A program made the position numbers and the translations under genes. This document shows positions 13,186 to 23,904 of a stretch of DNA of 64,000 nt, one piece after another; the first letter of the stretch is position 1; every line of letters starts with the position of its first letter. The DNA lies in contig SSBO01000002.1 in NCBI GenBank assembly GCA_005281725.1, positions 1,714,768 through 1,778,767 of the forward strand, read 5' to 3'. Below the pieces are notes generated by a model. It did no database searches, was not told where the DNA came from, and saw only the letters and a program-made list of their open reading frames with translations. This stretch comes from Wuchereria bancrofti (lineage: Eukaryota > Nematoda > Chromadorea > Rhabditida > Onchocercidae).

Positions 13186-15330
13186 ATGTCTTATGCATTA
13201 TTTTTCAACGATAACAGTAATTGTAGTCTTCATCATGGCGAAGTTAATATTACTGACAGACCAATATGTGCTCAGAAAGGTCTTTCATGTCGTAAGTTTT
13301 GAATTATTATGAAATAGTACATTTATTTTTTTGATAAATTCATAAGTAAAAGTTCTGAGACATCGTAAAACTTTTGGAACTTCTTTTAGTAGATTGAAAA
13401 ATTTGCCAAATTTCAAGAGTTTATATTGATCATCAGATCAATTATCTTCATAGCAAATTGTTCCATCTCATTTTTTTTCTTTTTTTTGTAAAAAAAAGAG
13501 TATCTTGGAAATTAACAACTAAGTCGTATCATATCAATTAAAATAACCATAAATTCCATAAATTTCAGTGATTTTTGTTTTTTTGTTTAAGATTTTTAGC
13601 AGCCTTATATACTGCGATGCAGCTCGTTTCACACATTACAACAATTGCTGATCTCATAATTATACCACTTTTGGTTTATTTATCAATTGCAAAAGTGAAG
13701 GATGGCTTATTTAAATATTTTACGCTTAATTTAATGGCAATTTGTTCAATGATGACCACAGCTGATCTTGTGGCAGATATAATAAACATTATAAATCTCT
13801 TTGTTGATGTAGGCGAAAATAAAAAACACTTGTTAGTTTTGCTTCATCTTCGAAAACCTTATTTATGTTATTGTTTGATTAAAGAAAGGAAACGTTCCTT
13901 TTATTGTGTGCTAGAATCAATTCTGCACACAATAAAAATAATTAAATTGCAAAAGATATCCAAATATCAGTGAAATGTTTCAAAATATTAAAGCATCAAT
14001 ATTTACAGATATCAAATTCGATACTGGGCACAGAATTGTCTCAGATCCGGAAATATTTGGTTTCATGCCTTAGCTCTGTATGCAGCTGTTGTTTGTTATT
14101 TACCTTATGCTAATCCAATTTTCTATACGAAGCATTTTGTAAATAAGTGAGTTCATCACTATCTCAATGAAATGTATGATTGCGAACTTCATGAATTTCA
14201 AAATTTTGAATAAAAATTTTGCAGTTTAAGTCGACCAATTTTATCAAGAAATATAATCTGTTAATTAAGCTACATTAAATTGTTGATCGAATAACAAACA
14301 ATCTTTGTAGGAGTCAAAAACTTCATTATGTCATTCTTCATATATCGCTATTTTTGTGGAACAGTTGCATATACTTAATTAGAAAACAATTCTCAATTGT
14401 TATGCCATATCACCTAACGCACCTTATATTATTCACTGCTTTGTTCATTGTTGCTGTGATGGTTAAATTTTGTAAATTATCAAAAAAAAAAGTTGCAGCA
14501 CTAAGATTGAATTTTGAATTCGATGAGGTCATCAGTACTAATTCAAACACTAAAACAGAGCATATTTTAGTTGGAAATTGCATGCAAATTTGCATTTGTC
14601 TATATCAATCAATTCGATTTATAAATTGTCTCTTAAACAATTATTTCTTCAGGCATCCGTTGAAATTTGCAAATACAAACCGGCCGGAGTCAGCGCTGTT
14701 TATGTTAGGAAGTTACGACGGAAACGTCTATTTTCATTTGTTATTTACAGCTACGTCACTGAAATTGTCGTTTTACCCAGTTTTGGTGAGCTTTGCTACG
14801 GTTTATACCTGTTATTGAATAATTTACTACTGAATAAATGAATTATTTTATTAAGTGATGTTTCATACAGAAATTGAAATCAAACTGAGAAAAATTACTA
14901 TGCAAAATAATCTTCCAAAAATTATTGCAGTTGCCTCATGCGTATTAGTAATTTGCGCTTCTATTCGATGTCAGTGTCAAATTAATGCAACGGTATTCTA
15001 CAGCGTTATGAATGTAATAATTCGTATTTTCTATGAGGTAAAATTCATTGAGGTTTCTTACCGTTAACTGTACGTACTTTGAGGATATTAAGTTCCATTA
15101 ACTTTTTCAATTCCATTTTATTTCAGTCCAGTTCAATTGCCATTGGTCTAAGTACCATTGTCGCCCTTGAACCTTACCGCCATGCAATCCTTTCAATATT
15201 CCAAAAGCAAAGTTTATCAATTACAAAAGTTCAACCAATAAACGCTGTTAATGTCGACAATATTAATAACATCGCAATGTTTGTTCATAGTAATATCGCA
15301 ATGCTAAAAACAAAAAATGTAAGTGAATGA
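13186..15330 (+). CDS. SR-A: seven-pass serpentine receptor-like protein, complete
   Basis: Predicted nematode-type seven-transmembrane protein, probably a chemosensory GPCR; class not assigned. Exons: 13186-13291, 13600-13831, 14009-14146, 14311-14461, 14653-14785, 14931-15037, 15127-15330. Joined: 356 aa, no stops. A short N-terminus carries NIT (N-glycosylation) and CAQKGLSC. Then come TM1 (ITTIADLIIIPLLVYLSIA), a basic loop KVKDGLFKYF, TM2, TM3 (IWFHALALYAAVVCYL), TM4, TM5 (LTHLILFTALFIVAVM), a basic loop LRRKRLFSF, TM6, TM7 and the tail motif ALEPYRHAI. Exon 2 lacks about 19 bp present in SR-D and SR-E; the frame holds only if acceptor TTTTTAG at 13593-13599 is used, which gives a slightly shorter exon. 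Donors of exons 2 and 4 are GTTAGT and GTTAAA, conserved in paralogues. Its 3' half is identical to SR-B and its exon 7 is identical to that of SR-E. Confidence 0.78.
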
Positions 15331-15470
15331 GCTATTTTGTGCTTATTTGCATTGCTTTCACCTTTTAATTACTTAAGTGAAATATTAAAAATAATGTGCT
15401 GTTTACCTTACCTTTCAGTTTTGAGAAATATAAAGACTTCAAAATTCTTTTACACCAATATTATTTTCAG

Positions 15471-15619
15471 TCCAAATTTACCAACCATTTATTTTTAGAG
15501 TATTAATTGATGCAAATAGTGAAGAACGCTGGGGTCAACCGGCAGTGTTTTATCATGCGACAATTTCAATAATGCTTCAAATATCGTCTACAGAAAGCCA
15601 AAATGATAAACCAAGGTGA
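15471..15619 (+). other. Conserved exon-like segment downstream of SR-A
   Basis: Begins after ATTTTCAG and is open to a TGA at 15617. It encodes LIDANSEERWGQPAVFYHA and more. Similar segments lie 3' of SR-B, SR-C and SR-E and once alone at 36746. The SR-C version aligns in the same frame (TDATRKERRSLPVTFY) despite strong nucleotide divergence, which suggests past coding selection. It could be an alternative C-terminal exon of the receptor or the relic of another gene. No ordinary phase-0 splice from exon 7 enters this frame; a weak phase-1 donor inside exon 7 (A|GTAATA) would. Confidence 0.5.
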
Positions 15620-16245
15620 TGCGAAAAGATGAGAGCTTTGTCCGTCATACTCTCTTCATGTATTTTCCTTTTTAAATAATTCTAGAAATTTCCGTATGTC
15701 AGATCTGTGACCCATTGTTTGTTTTGAAGTAATATGCATCAGAAAAGGCGTCTTTTTCCTGCATTGCTTTGGTAAAAGATAATTTATACATTCCTTTTGA
15801 TCCAATTTTTGTATGAAAATATACCATATTTATGGTTTTCAGCCAAAGTTTGAAGTTATATGGGCCAAGCTAGAGCCATTGATTCTAAGCATCCGAGTGA
15901 TTTTCTGTTGCAGTAGTGATATCGTAAATCTCTAATTTATCGTTTTTCTTACTAGGCTTCAGCTTCAAGGCTCTTCCTATTACGTTATGCATTATGGTCC
16001 TAGGTGCGTTGTGAAGGAAACAAGTTGAGAAAATAAAAAAGTAACAGTTATGAAGTTGTGCAACAAATCTTTTGTGAATTTTTAAATGAAAAATTCTAGA
16101 AAAACAAGAAATCCAGTAATATCGTGAAATTTGGTGTTCGGTCTGAATATAACTTCTGGCTTAGAGTCGAATTAAACTTTCATATGCTGAAAAGCCTTTC
16201 TTCCTTGTTTGTTAATTCGTTGAATGAAGCGTCTATTGTAATGAT

Positions 16246-16316
16246 TTTATTCGCTAGCGACCACAATATATAGGTATTATTGATACACCTATATATTGTG
16301 GTTGCTAGCGAATAAA
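16246..16316 (+). repeat. Near-perfect inverted repeat (30-bp arms, 11-nt loop), copy 1
   Basis: Arms 16246-16275 and 16287-16316 are reverse complements with one mismatch, which in RNA would be a G-U pair. The core is TCGCTAGCGACCACAATATA. It lies ~240 bp before the 110-codon ORF. It may be a structural RNA, a miniature transposon or a recombination product. Confidence 0.9.
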
Positions 16317-16558
16317 TACTGATAATTTCGTAGTGTTTCTACGAATGATATGAAGAAAATGGATGGATTGATGAGGAATTTAATGAACTGTGAGTGAGGG
16401 AGAGCAGCCGAACTGTAGCTTACTGACAAAGAAAAACTGAGAAACTGATGGAGACAAAAGGTTTAAATCCTTATATAGTGGGCACTGACTTGTAACAAGC
16501 ACATGATTACAGTGATTAAAGAGCTATCAGATGTTCTTTACTCTTTATATAGTAAGAA

Positions 16559-16891
16559 ATGGGTTTTAATATTGTAGTTTCTCAAAGAATGACTATTAGC
16601 TTAGAAAACCTTTACAATATTTCGACGTTGCAAGCAAATTTGATTTGGGACAAAGGAGTAGTTTTTAACATGTTAAACAATGCACATACCCTTTGTTATC
16701 AGATGAAAATGCCTAGACAAGCAGATAAGCTCAACTACAATGGGAAGATGAGTGTTGAAATGATGGTTGTTTACATGATGTATGATTTGAAACAGTTTTA
16801 CATTTCTAATGTTGAATTAAGACAAACTTTAGTATTATGGGTTAATACAATTTTATTTAATATATATTGTAAGTTATTTGGAGGTTCGTGA
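16559..16891 (+). CDS. 110-codon ORF of the dispersed element, copy 1; unknown protein
   Basis: Single-exon open frame with a true ATG, MGFNIVVSQRMTISLENLYN at the start and LFGGS at the end. No domain recognised. It is mostly hydrophilic in the middle (KMPRQADKLNYNGKMS) and has a hydrophobic C-terminal part (LVLWVNTILFNIYCKLF) that could be one membrane or amphipathic helix. Three copies are intact and one (26309) has a one-base deletion. The intact ones are nearly identical, so intactness alone is weak evidence that the protein is made. Unknown function; may not be a gene. Confidence 0.35.
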   Translation: MGFNIVVSQRMTISLENLYNISTLQANLIWDKGVVFNMLNNAHTLCYQMKMPRQADKLNYNGKMSVEMMVVYMMYDLKQFYISNVELRQTLVLWVNTILFNIYCKLFGGS

Positions 16892-17198
16892 GATTATTTC
16901 GAGTTTCACGACAAGTAAACCTATTAAAACATTAAGAAAGGCTAATTTTAAATGTTCGCATTCTACGGAAACTTTTTGATTATGACAAAAACTCCACAGC
17001 TTAATGGTTTTTCATATTGAAGTTCAAACTTGTCTCAAATTTTCATTGGTGATACTATCAAAAAGCTGTGAGTATTCCTTGCAAAATAACTCTTCCTTTG
17101 TCATCCCAATGCCTTGACACTGGCATTTATCATTATTGTACATTGAATCTAAATTTATCATCCCATTCTGATCGATGATAATTTTTATCAGCAAATTA

Positions 17199-17199
17199 N
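17199..17199. other. Single-N assembly junction
   Basis: One N within ...GCAAATTA-N-ATCTCAATGAA.... The sequence right of it restarts at a point matching 14161, inside intron 3 of SR-A, and repeats the preceding ~3.04 kb. This looks like the place where two overlapping contigs were joined. Confidence 0.9.
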
Positions 17200-17349
17200 A
17201 TCTCAATGAAATGTATGATTGCGAACTTCATGAATTTCAAAATTTTGAATAAAAATTTTGCAGTTTAAGTCGACCAATTTTATCAAGAAATATAATCTGT
17301 TAATTAAGCTACATTAAATTGTTGATCGAATAACAAACAATCTTTGTAG

Positions 17350-18369
17350 GAGTCAAAAACTTCATTATGTCATTCTTCATATATCGCTATTTTTGTGGAA
17401 CAGTTGCATATACTTAATTAGAAAACAATTCTCAATTGTTATGCCATATCACCTAACGCACCTTATATTATTCACTGCTTTGTTCATTGTTGCTGTGATG
17501 GTTAAATTTTGTAAATTATCAAAAAAAAAAGTTGCAGCACTAAGATTGAATTTTGAATTCGATGAGGTCATCAGTACTAATTCAAACACTAAAACAGAGC
17601 ATATTTTAGTTGGAAATTGCATGCAAATTTGCATTTGTCTATATCAATCAATTCGATTTATAAATTGTCTCTTAAACAATTATTTCTTCAGGCATCCGTT
17701 GAAATTTGCAAATACAAACCGGCCGGAGTCAGCGCTGTTTATGTTAGGAAGTTACGACGGAAACGTCTATTTTCATTTGTTATTTACAGCTACGTCACTG
17801 AAATTGTCGTTTTACCCAGTTTTGGTGAGCTTTGCTACGGTTTATACCTGTTATTGAATAATTTACTACTGAATAAATGAATTATTTTATTAAGTGATGT
17901 TTCATACAGAAATTGAAATCAAACTGAGAAAAATTACTATGCAAAATAATCTTCCAAAAATTATTGCAGTTGCCTCATGCGTATTAGTAATTTGCGCTTC
18001 TATTCGATGTCAGTGTCAAATTAATGCAACGGTATTCTACAGCGTTATGAATGTAATAATTCGTATTTTCTATGAGGTAAAATTCATTGAGGTTTCTTAC
18101 CGTTAACTGTACGTACTTTGAGGATATTAAGTTCCATTAACTTTTTCAATTCCATTTTATTTCAGTCCAGTTCAATTGCCATTGGTCTAAGTACCATTGT
18201 CGCCCTTGAACCTTACCGCCATGCAATCCTTTCAATATTCCAAAAGCAAAGTTTATCAATTACAAAAGTTCAACCAATAAACGCTGTTAATGTCGACAAT
18301 ATTAATAACATCGCAATGTTTGTTCATAGTAATATCGCAATGCTAAAAACAAAAAATGTAAGTGAATGA
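17350..18369 (+). pseudogene. SR-B: 3' half of a serpentine receptor gene (exons 4-7 only)
   Basis: Exons matching SR-A 4-7: 17350-17500, 17692-17824, 17970-18076, 18166-18369. All splice sites are intact and the protein part (TM4 to C-terminus) equals SR-A. Exons 1-3, with the N-terminus and TM1-TM3, are absent because the block begins at the N in intron 3. As written it cannot encode a receptor. It is most simply a second reading of SR-A by an overlapping contig; if real, it is a truncated gene. Confidence 0.8.
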
Positions 18370-18509
18370 GCTATTTTGTGCTTATTTGCATTGCTTTCAC
18401 CTTTTAATTACTTAAGTGAAATATTAAAAATAATGTGCTGTTTACCTTACCTTTCAGTTTTGAGAAATATAAAGACTTCAAAATTCTTTTACACCAATAT
18501 TATTTTCAG

Positions 18510-18658
18510 TCCAAATTTACCAACCATTTATTTTTAGAGTATTAATTGATGCAAATAGTGAAGAACGCTGGGGTCAACCGGCAGTGTTTTATCATGCGAC
18601 AATTTCAATAATGCTTCAAATATCGTCTACAGAAAGCCAAAATGATAAACCAAGGTGA
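18510..18658 (+). other. Conserved exon-like segment, copy beside SR-B
   Basis: Copy of the 15471-15619 segment within the 3.04-kb duplication; same frame and stop. Confidence 0.5.
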
Positions 18659-19284
18659 TGCGAAAAGATGAGAGCTTTGTCCGTCATACTCTCTTCATGT
18701 ATTTTCCTTTTTAAATAATTCTAGAAATTTCCGTATGTCAGATCTGTGACCCATTGTTTGTTTTGAAGTAATATGCATCAGAAAAGGCGTCTTTTTCCTG
18801 CATTGCTTTGGTAAAAGATAATTTATACATTCCTTTTGATCCAATTTTTGTATGAAAATATACCATATTTATGGTTTTCAGCCAAAGTTTGAAGTTATAT
18901 GGGCCAAGCTAGAGCCATTGATTCTAAGCATCCGAGTGATTTTCTGTTGCAGTAGTGATATCGTAAATCTCTAATTTATCGTTTTTCTTACTAGGCTTCA
19001 GCTTCAAGGCTCTTCCTATTACGTTATGCATTATGGTCCTAGGTGCGTTGTGAAGGAAACAAGTTGAGAAAATAAAAAAGTAACAGTTATGAAGTTGTGC
19101 AACAAATCTTTTGTGAATTTTTAAATGAAAAATTCTAGAAAAACAAGAAATCCAGTAATATCGTGAAATTTGGTGTTCGGTCTGAATATAACTTCTGGCT
19201 TAGAGTCGAATTAAACTTTCATATGCTGAAAAGCCTTTCTTCCTTGTTTGTTAATTCGTTGAATGAAGCGTCTATTGTAATGAT

Positions 19285-19355
19285 TTTATTCGCTAGCGAC
19301 CACAATATATAGGTATTATTGATACACCTATATATTGTGGTTGCTAGCGAATAAA
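19285..19355 (+). repeat. 30-bp-arm inverted repeat, copy 2
   Basis: Same as the hairpin at 16246-16316, offset 3039. Confidence 0.9.
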
Positions 19356-19597
19356 TACTGATAATTTCGTAGTGTTTCTACGAATGATATGAAGAAAATG
19401 GATGGATTGATGAGGAATTTAATGAACTGTGAGTGAGGGAGAGCAGCCGAACTGTAGCTTACTGACAAAGAAAAACTGAGAAACTGATGGAGACAAAAGG
19501 TTTAAATCCTTATATAGTGGGCACTGACTTGTAACAAGCACATGATTACAGTGATTAAAGAGCTATCAGATGTTCTTTACTCTTTATATAGTAAGAA

Positions 19598-19930
19598 ATG
19601 GGTTTTAATATTGTAGTTTCTCAAAGAATGACTATTAGTTTAGAAGACCTTTACAATATTTCGACATTGCAAGCAAATTTGATTTGGGACAAAGGAGTAG
19701 TTTTTAACATGTTAAACAATGCACATACCCTTTGTTATCAGATGAAAATGCCTAGACAAGCAGATAAGCTCAACTACAATGGGAAGATGAGTGTTGAAAT
19801 GATGGTTGTTTACATGATGTATGATTTGAAACAGTTTTACATTTCTAATGTTGAATTAAGACAAACTTTAGTATTATGGGTTAATACAATTTTATTTAAT
19901 ATATATTGTAAGTTATTTGGAGGTTCGTGA
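19598..19930 (+). CDS. 110-codon ORF of the dispersed element, copy 2; unknown protein
   Basis: Same frame as at 16559 with one Asn-to-Asp change (SLEDLYN). Part of the 3.04-kb duplication, so perhaps the same locus or the other haplotype. Function unknown. Confidence 0.35.
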   Translation: MGFNIVVSQRMTISLEDLYNISTLQANLIWDKGVVFNMLNNAHTLCYQMKMPRQADKLNYNGKMSVEMMVVYMMYDLKQFYISNVELRQTLVLWVNTILFNIYCKLFGGS

Positions 19931-20697
19931 GATTATTTCGAGTTTCACGACAAGTAAACCTATTAAAACATTAAGAAAGGCTAATTTTAAATGTTCGCAT
20001 TCTACGGAAACTTTTTGATTATGACAAAAACTCCACAGCTTAATGGTTTTTCATATTGAAGTTCAAACTTGTCTCAAATTTTCATTGGTGATACTATCAA
20101 AAAGCTGTGAGTATTCCTTGCAAAATAACTCTTCCTTTGTCATCCCAATGCCTTGACACTGGCATTTATCATTATTGTACATTGAATCTAAATTTATCAT
20201 CCCATTCTGATCGATGATAATTTTTATCAGCAAATTAGGTAGCTATTTTTACGACAGCATCTATGACTAAATCTGTTAAGAAATTTCATTCCACTTCTAG
20301 AGTATGTCACCAAGGAAGATTATCATCAAAAATAATCAAATAAATTGTCATTGATAGGGAAATTTGTACCTCATAATCCACTTTACAACATTCATATAGC
20401 AACTAGCGCTTTTTAAATGTTGTGCTAATTACCTTAACAAACTTTTTAATGACTTTTGCTATCTTACTGAGCGATAAATAATCCTAATGACGAGCAGAAC
20501 AAAAAAAGTATCATGAAGGTATTTTATTGAGATATTGCTGAGCAATTGTTACTGCAGTAATTAACTCTGTCATTGGCGTCAGATACATCATTTCACGTGC
20601 TATTAATATAGTAAAGGTAAGATGAGCTAACATCTTTCGACCAATATCAGAATAGAGTTGCATACTTACTCTCAAATCAAACTCAAGCTTTGTATTG

Positions 20698-20971
20698 AAT
20701 TACAGTTTAAAGTTTAACAAGCACTGGAAATCAAAAAAAGGATTTTTCGTTGGATTGCGATTCTAAATATGAAGAATCAGTAATTAATTTTTTGATTTTT
20801 TCTAAACTTCTGCAAATATTTTACGTGACACATTTATGTCGCTTCTATCCAGTCAACTCGCCAAAGTGATCGGAATAATAGCCATACGATTTGTACATCA
20901 AATAAAAGATCACGTGGTATTGAACTTCGATATTTTTTTGACAACGTGAAGAAATTACCAATTTCAATGAA
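20698..20971. other. Short intergenic stretch before SR-C
   Basis: AT-rich; upstream flank of SR-C. No promoter motif recognised. Confidence 0.5.
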
Positions 20972-23392
20972 ATGAGCGGCATTTATTATTCTAATGGAAG
21001 TAACTATATCAGTAACATTGATGGTTCGAAAATGCCTATGTGTGCAGGCTTGGGACTCTTGTGCCGTAAGTTTATAACTACAAACTAACCTTGATCAGTT
21101 CATAAACTAAGAACCATCTATGATCAGTTCGACTGTTCACGGATCGAATGTTCTAGAGCTCAGAAATTTATTATCTGTCTAAAAATTTTCTCAAGAATTG
21201 TTCAAGAATCTCTCTGAGACGTTTGCATGAAAGACACAAATTTAAGAAAGAAATGATTTTAAAAAATCTATCATCTAGAATGATCATCTTTGCTTTCATA
21301 AGCATATGATGACCTCAAACAGAAGTATTAAAGCAAAATTTGAAATTGTGTTACAACTTTACGTTTTAATATTATAAAACAATACGTAAAAGCGAAACAT
21401 TTGCTTATAAAAGTTTGTTTAGCAGAATTATATACTGCAAAGCGCTTAATATCATACGCTGCAACGATTGGTAACTTCTTCGCTATACCTTTCGTTTTTT
21501 ATTTAACACTTGCAAAAGTGAAGGATGGATTTTTCAAATATTTCACATTGAATTTAATGATTGTTTGCACAGTATCGGCTATTGCTGCTCTTATAATTGA
21601 TATAATTAACATTATCAATCTCTTTCTTAGCACAAAAAGACCAAAAGACTATCGGTAAGGTTTTTCTTTTATAAGCTCAAGTAAACATTCTTTTTCGGCA
21701 CAATTTTACTATTTATGAAATTGTTTTACGTCGTGACATTCTTTATCTGTATTACCAACAGTTTGTCTGAATCGGAAATTTTTAATGAAATGATAGAGAA
21801 TTGGCAAGCATTATAGAAATCGGACATAATGCATAATTTTGGAGAACGAGGAAAAAAATCGCTGTATTTCTAGATATCAAATTCGAGAATGGGCACGACT
21901 ATGTAACGGAGTTGGAGGTATCTGGTTTCACGCCTTAATGCTTTATGCAGTTATAATTTGCTACCTATCTTATGTGAAGCCTTTTTTTTATGCGAATAAT
22001 TTTTTAAAAAAGTCAGTGTTTTTCTAATTCTCTAGTCTTCAACATATTTTGTTCGAAAACTTGGCGATTTTGATATGTAACCGTTGACATGATGATTTGG
22101 GTTGTTTCAAAATCATTAAGGTACGGTTTTAGAATTCAAGATATGAAAATCAAGTATTCAGTAGAAATGTCTTCATGATTTTTTGCCAGTTATTACCTTA
22201 TCTGCTTAACTTAAAAAAACCATTTGTCGTTTTTTTTTCATTCATTTTCATTTTTTTCCAGAAGTCAGAAAGTTTATTATGCTATGCTACACTTTTCGAT
22301 ATTTCTTTTGAGTGGTTCGGTAGCTTTACTTTTAAAACCATTTTCTTATCGCATACCATATTTGCTGACTCATATCATATTGTTCATCATACTGCTCATT
22401 GTTACTGTGATGGTAAATTTTGCAAATCTTTTTAAATTTTGAAAAGTTCTATGAAAATAATCATTTCCTGCTAGAATCAGTCATTTCGGCGTTAGACACG
22501 ATAACTCGCTGCAAAAGCATATGAAGGTATAATTTCCTTGCTAACTCCAAGCAAGCCAAGAAGAACTTCATTTTAACTATTAACTAAACATACATTTCTA
22601 CCGGCACATGAAACTTGTGATTGGAGGATAACTTTAAATGAAGTATCATTTTCAATTGTTGTAGGGATCGATTAAAATAAGCAGATATAAACCGCCTGGC
22701 TCTAATACTATTCGAGTTGCAAAAATACAACAGAAGCGTTTATATTCATTCATTTTATACAGTTATTCTGTTGAATTCATTACTTTGCCTATGTTTGGTA
22801 AGCTTCAATCATTTTTCTATATCAATGTCATTTTCAATTAATTACTAATAGTGAAAACTTATGACAACATTTCTTTTTTTGTTTACTGAGACTAGAACTC
22901 TGTCAGAAGTTCTTTCAGCTTTCTTCCAATCACTGAGCAGAAGTAATTAGCATTAGATCAGTATTATTATTAGTACCTCAAAGCATAATCGCTAGCTCGT
23001 GAAATTATAGCCTTAACATTTTTACTCAATCGTATTTTTAAGTAAGATTATTGCTGCTAATACAACTATATTTTAGTTAATGCATGTGCATATGTTATTT
23101 GTATATCTGTGGGTTGCGAAAGTGATTTTGTTAACAGTAATTTTAAGAGCATACTCAGTTTAATGGTTTATTATCTTTACGAGGTAATTAATTAAGAAAT
23201 CATTTGCTTATTTCATCAGTGATTATCTTTTATCACTATCATTCACAGTAAGAAATCCTTTTTTTTAGTAAAGCTTTTAATATCACAGAATTTCAGATGC
23301 GAACGATTATACTTGTTTTCGTTACAATCCTTGCACTTGAACCATATCGTCATGCAACTTTTTTATTCTTTTGCACGAAAAATGGATTATGA
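20972..23392 (+). CDS. SR-C: seven-pass serpentine receptor-like protein, divergent paralogue
   Basis: Exons: 20972-21065, 21414-21654, 21874-22011, 22262-22412, 22665-22797, 23077-23183, 23297-23392; joined 319 aa, no stops. Lengths of exons 3-6 (138, 151, 133, 107) and all phases equal those of the other family members, which strongly supports the model. Much diverged in sequence. N-terminal part: NGSNY glycosylation site and CAGLGLLC. Then TM1 with [16 protein letters not shown], conserved loop [17 protein letters not shown]3 [19 protein letters not shown]4-TM5, basic loop before TM6 (QQKRLYSF), an extracellular ICISVGCES segment and the end motif ALEPYRHAT. The C-terminal tail is only about 14 residues after that motif, against about 50 in SR-A and SR-E. 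Receptor class not determined. Confidence 0.82.
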
Positions 23393-23904
23393 ATGTGAAA
23401 TTAACTCGAATTAGAAAAAATAAAAACAAGTCATTTCTGGCAACGGTTGAAATTACATTTAAATGCATTCTCACAGATAAACAAGGAAATCAAAACAAGA
23501 AAACTTATCGTACGTATTTTTTTGTGAAAGATAGGTTAAGCAGTATTTTCATTGCTTATTTACTATTAGTATTTCATGAAAAGTTGATTAGTCATTGATT
23601 TCTGAATTTCTGATTTGTGCATGCGACATGAATGCATAGCATACAACAGATTCCATCGTTGTGACTTGAGCTGAATGAAACAATGTCAAATTACCAAGCT
23701 GAAAGGAGAAAGTAGTAAACACTTAGCAAAGTATATGGAAAGTACCGGCGGAAAATGACCGTTCATCTCATTTTCAACAATCGTTCACAAATGTATCACA
23801 GCCGAAACATTAGCTGTTATGTTGTCTCTGCTAAGCTCTCAAACTTTTTTATGCCATCAATTTTGTAAGAAATAATTCTCATGCATTTTTAAACTACAAA
23901 CGAA

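Larger units (their letters stand above)
16140..16950 (+). repeat. Dispersed cluster element, copy 1
   Basis: Block with the hairpin, a conserved stretch TCCTTATATAGTGGGCACTG, and the 110-codon ORF. Copies: ~16140-16950, ~19180-19990, ~25915-26680 (diverged, ORF broken) and ~35200-36010. The third sits beside the quite different SR-C gene, so this block is kept more similar than the neighbouring receptor genes. TATA-like TTATATAGTG stands ~90 bp before the ATG and another, TTTATATAG, just before it. Could be a non-autonomous mobile element or a shared regulatory/transcribed unit. Confidence 0.65.
14161..20236 (+). repeat. ~3.04-kb near-identical direct duplication (14161-17198 and 17200-20236)
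   Basis: Constant offset of 3039 bases. It covers intron 3 to exon 7 of SR-A, the exon-like segment, the hairpin and the 110-codon ORF. I saw only a handful of substitutions, for example near 16600/19639 (AGCTTAGAAAACC versus AGTTTAGAAGACC) and TCGACGTTG versus TCGACATTG. The units meet exactly at the N. Either a true tandem duplication or an assembly overlap. Confidence 0.95.
18028..20697 (+). repeat. ~2.67-kb block repeated at 34051-36719
   Basis: From inside exon 6 (ACGGTATTCTACAGCG...) to TCAAGCTTTGTATTG the two blocks are essentially identical at offset ~16022. Outside it both sides differ at once: left, exon 6 of SR-E is diverged; right, the sequences part at GAATTACAG versus GTTCTTTT. 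Confidence 0.9.

Noticed and set aside
14354..14818. 154-codon uninterrupted frame in SR-A (and its copy at 17393)
   Set aside because: It reads exon 4 of the receptor and then runs through intron 4 and exon 5 in the wrong frame; the spliced model is supported by paralogues.
16140..16950. LTR retrotransposon (BEL/Pao) for the dispersed element
   Set aside because: TATA-like motifs fit an LTR, but I see no polyprotein, primer-binding site or paired LTRs; kept as unclassified.
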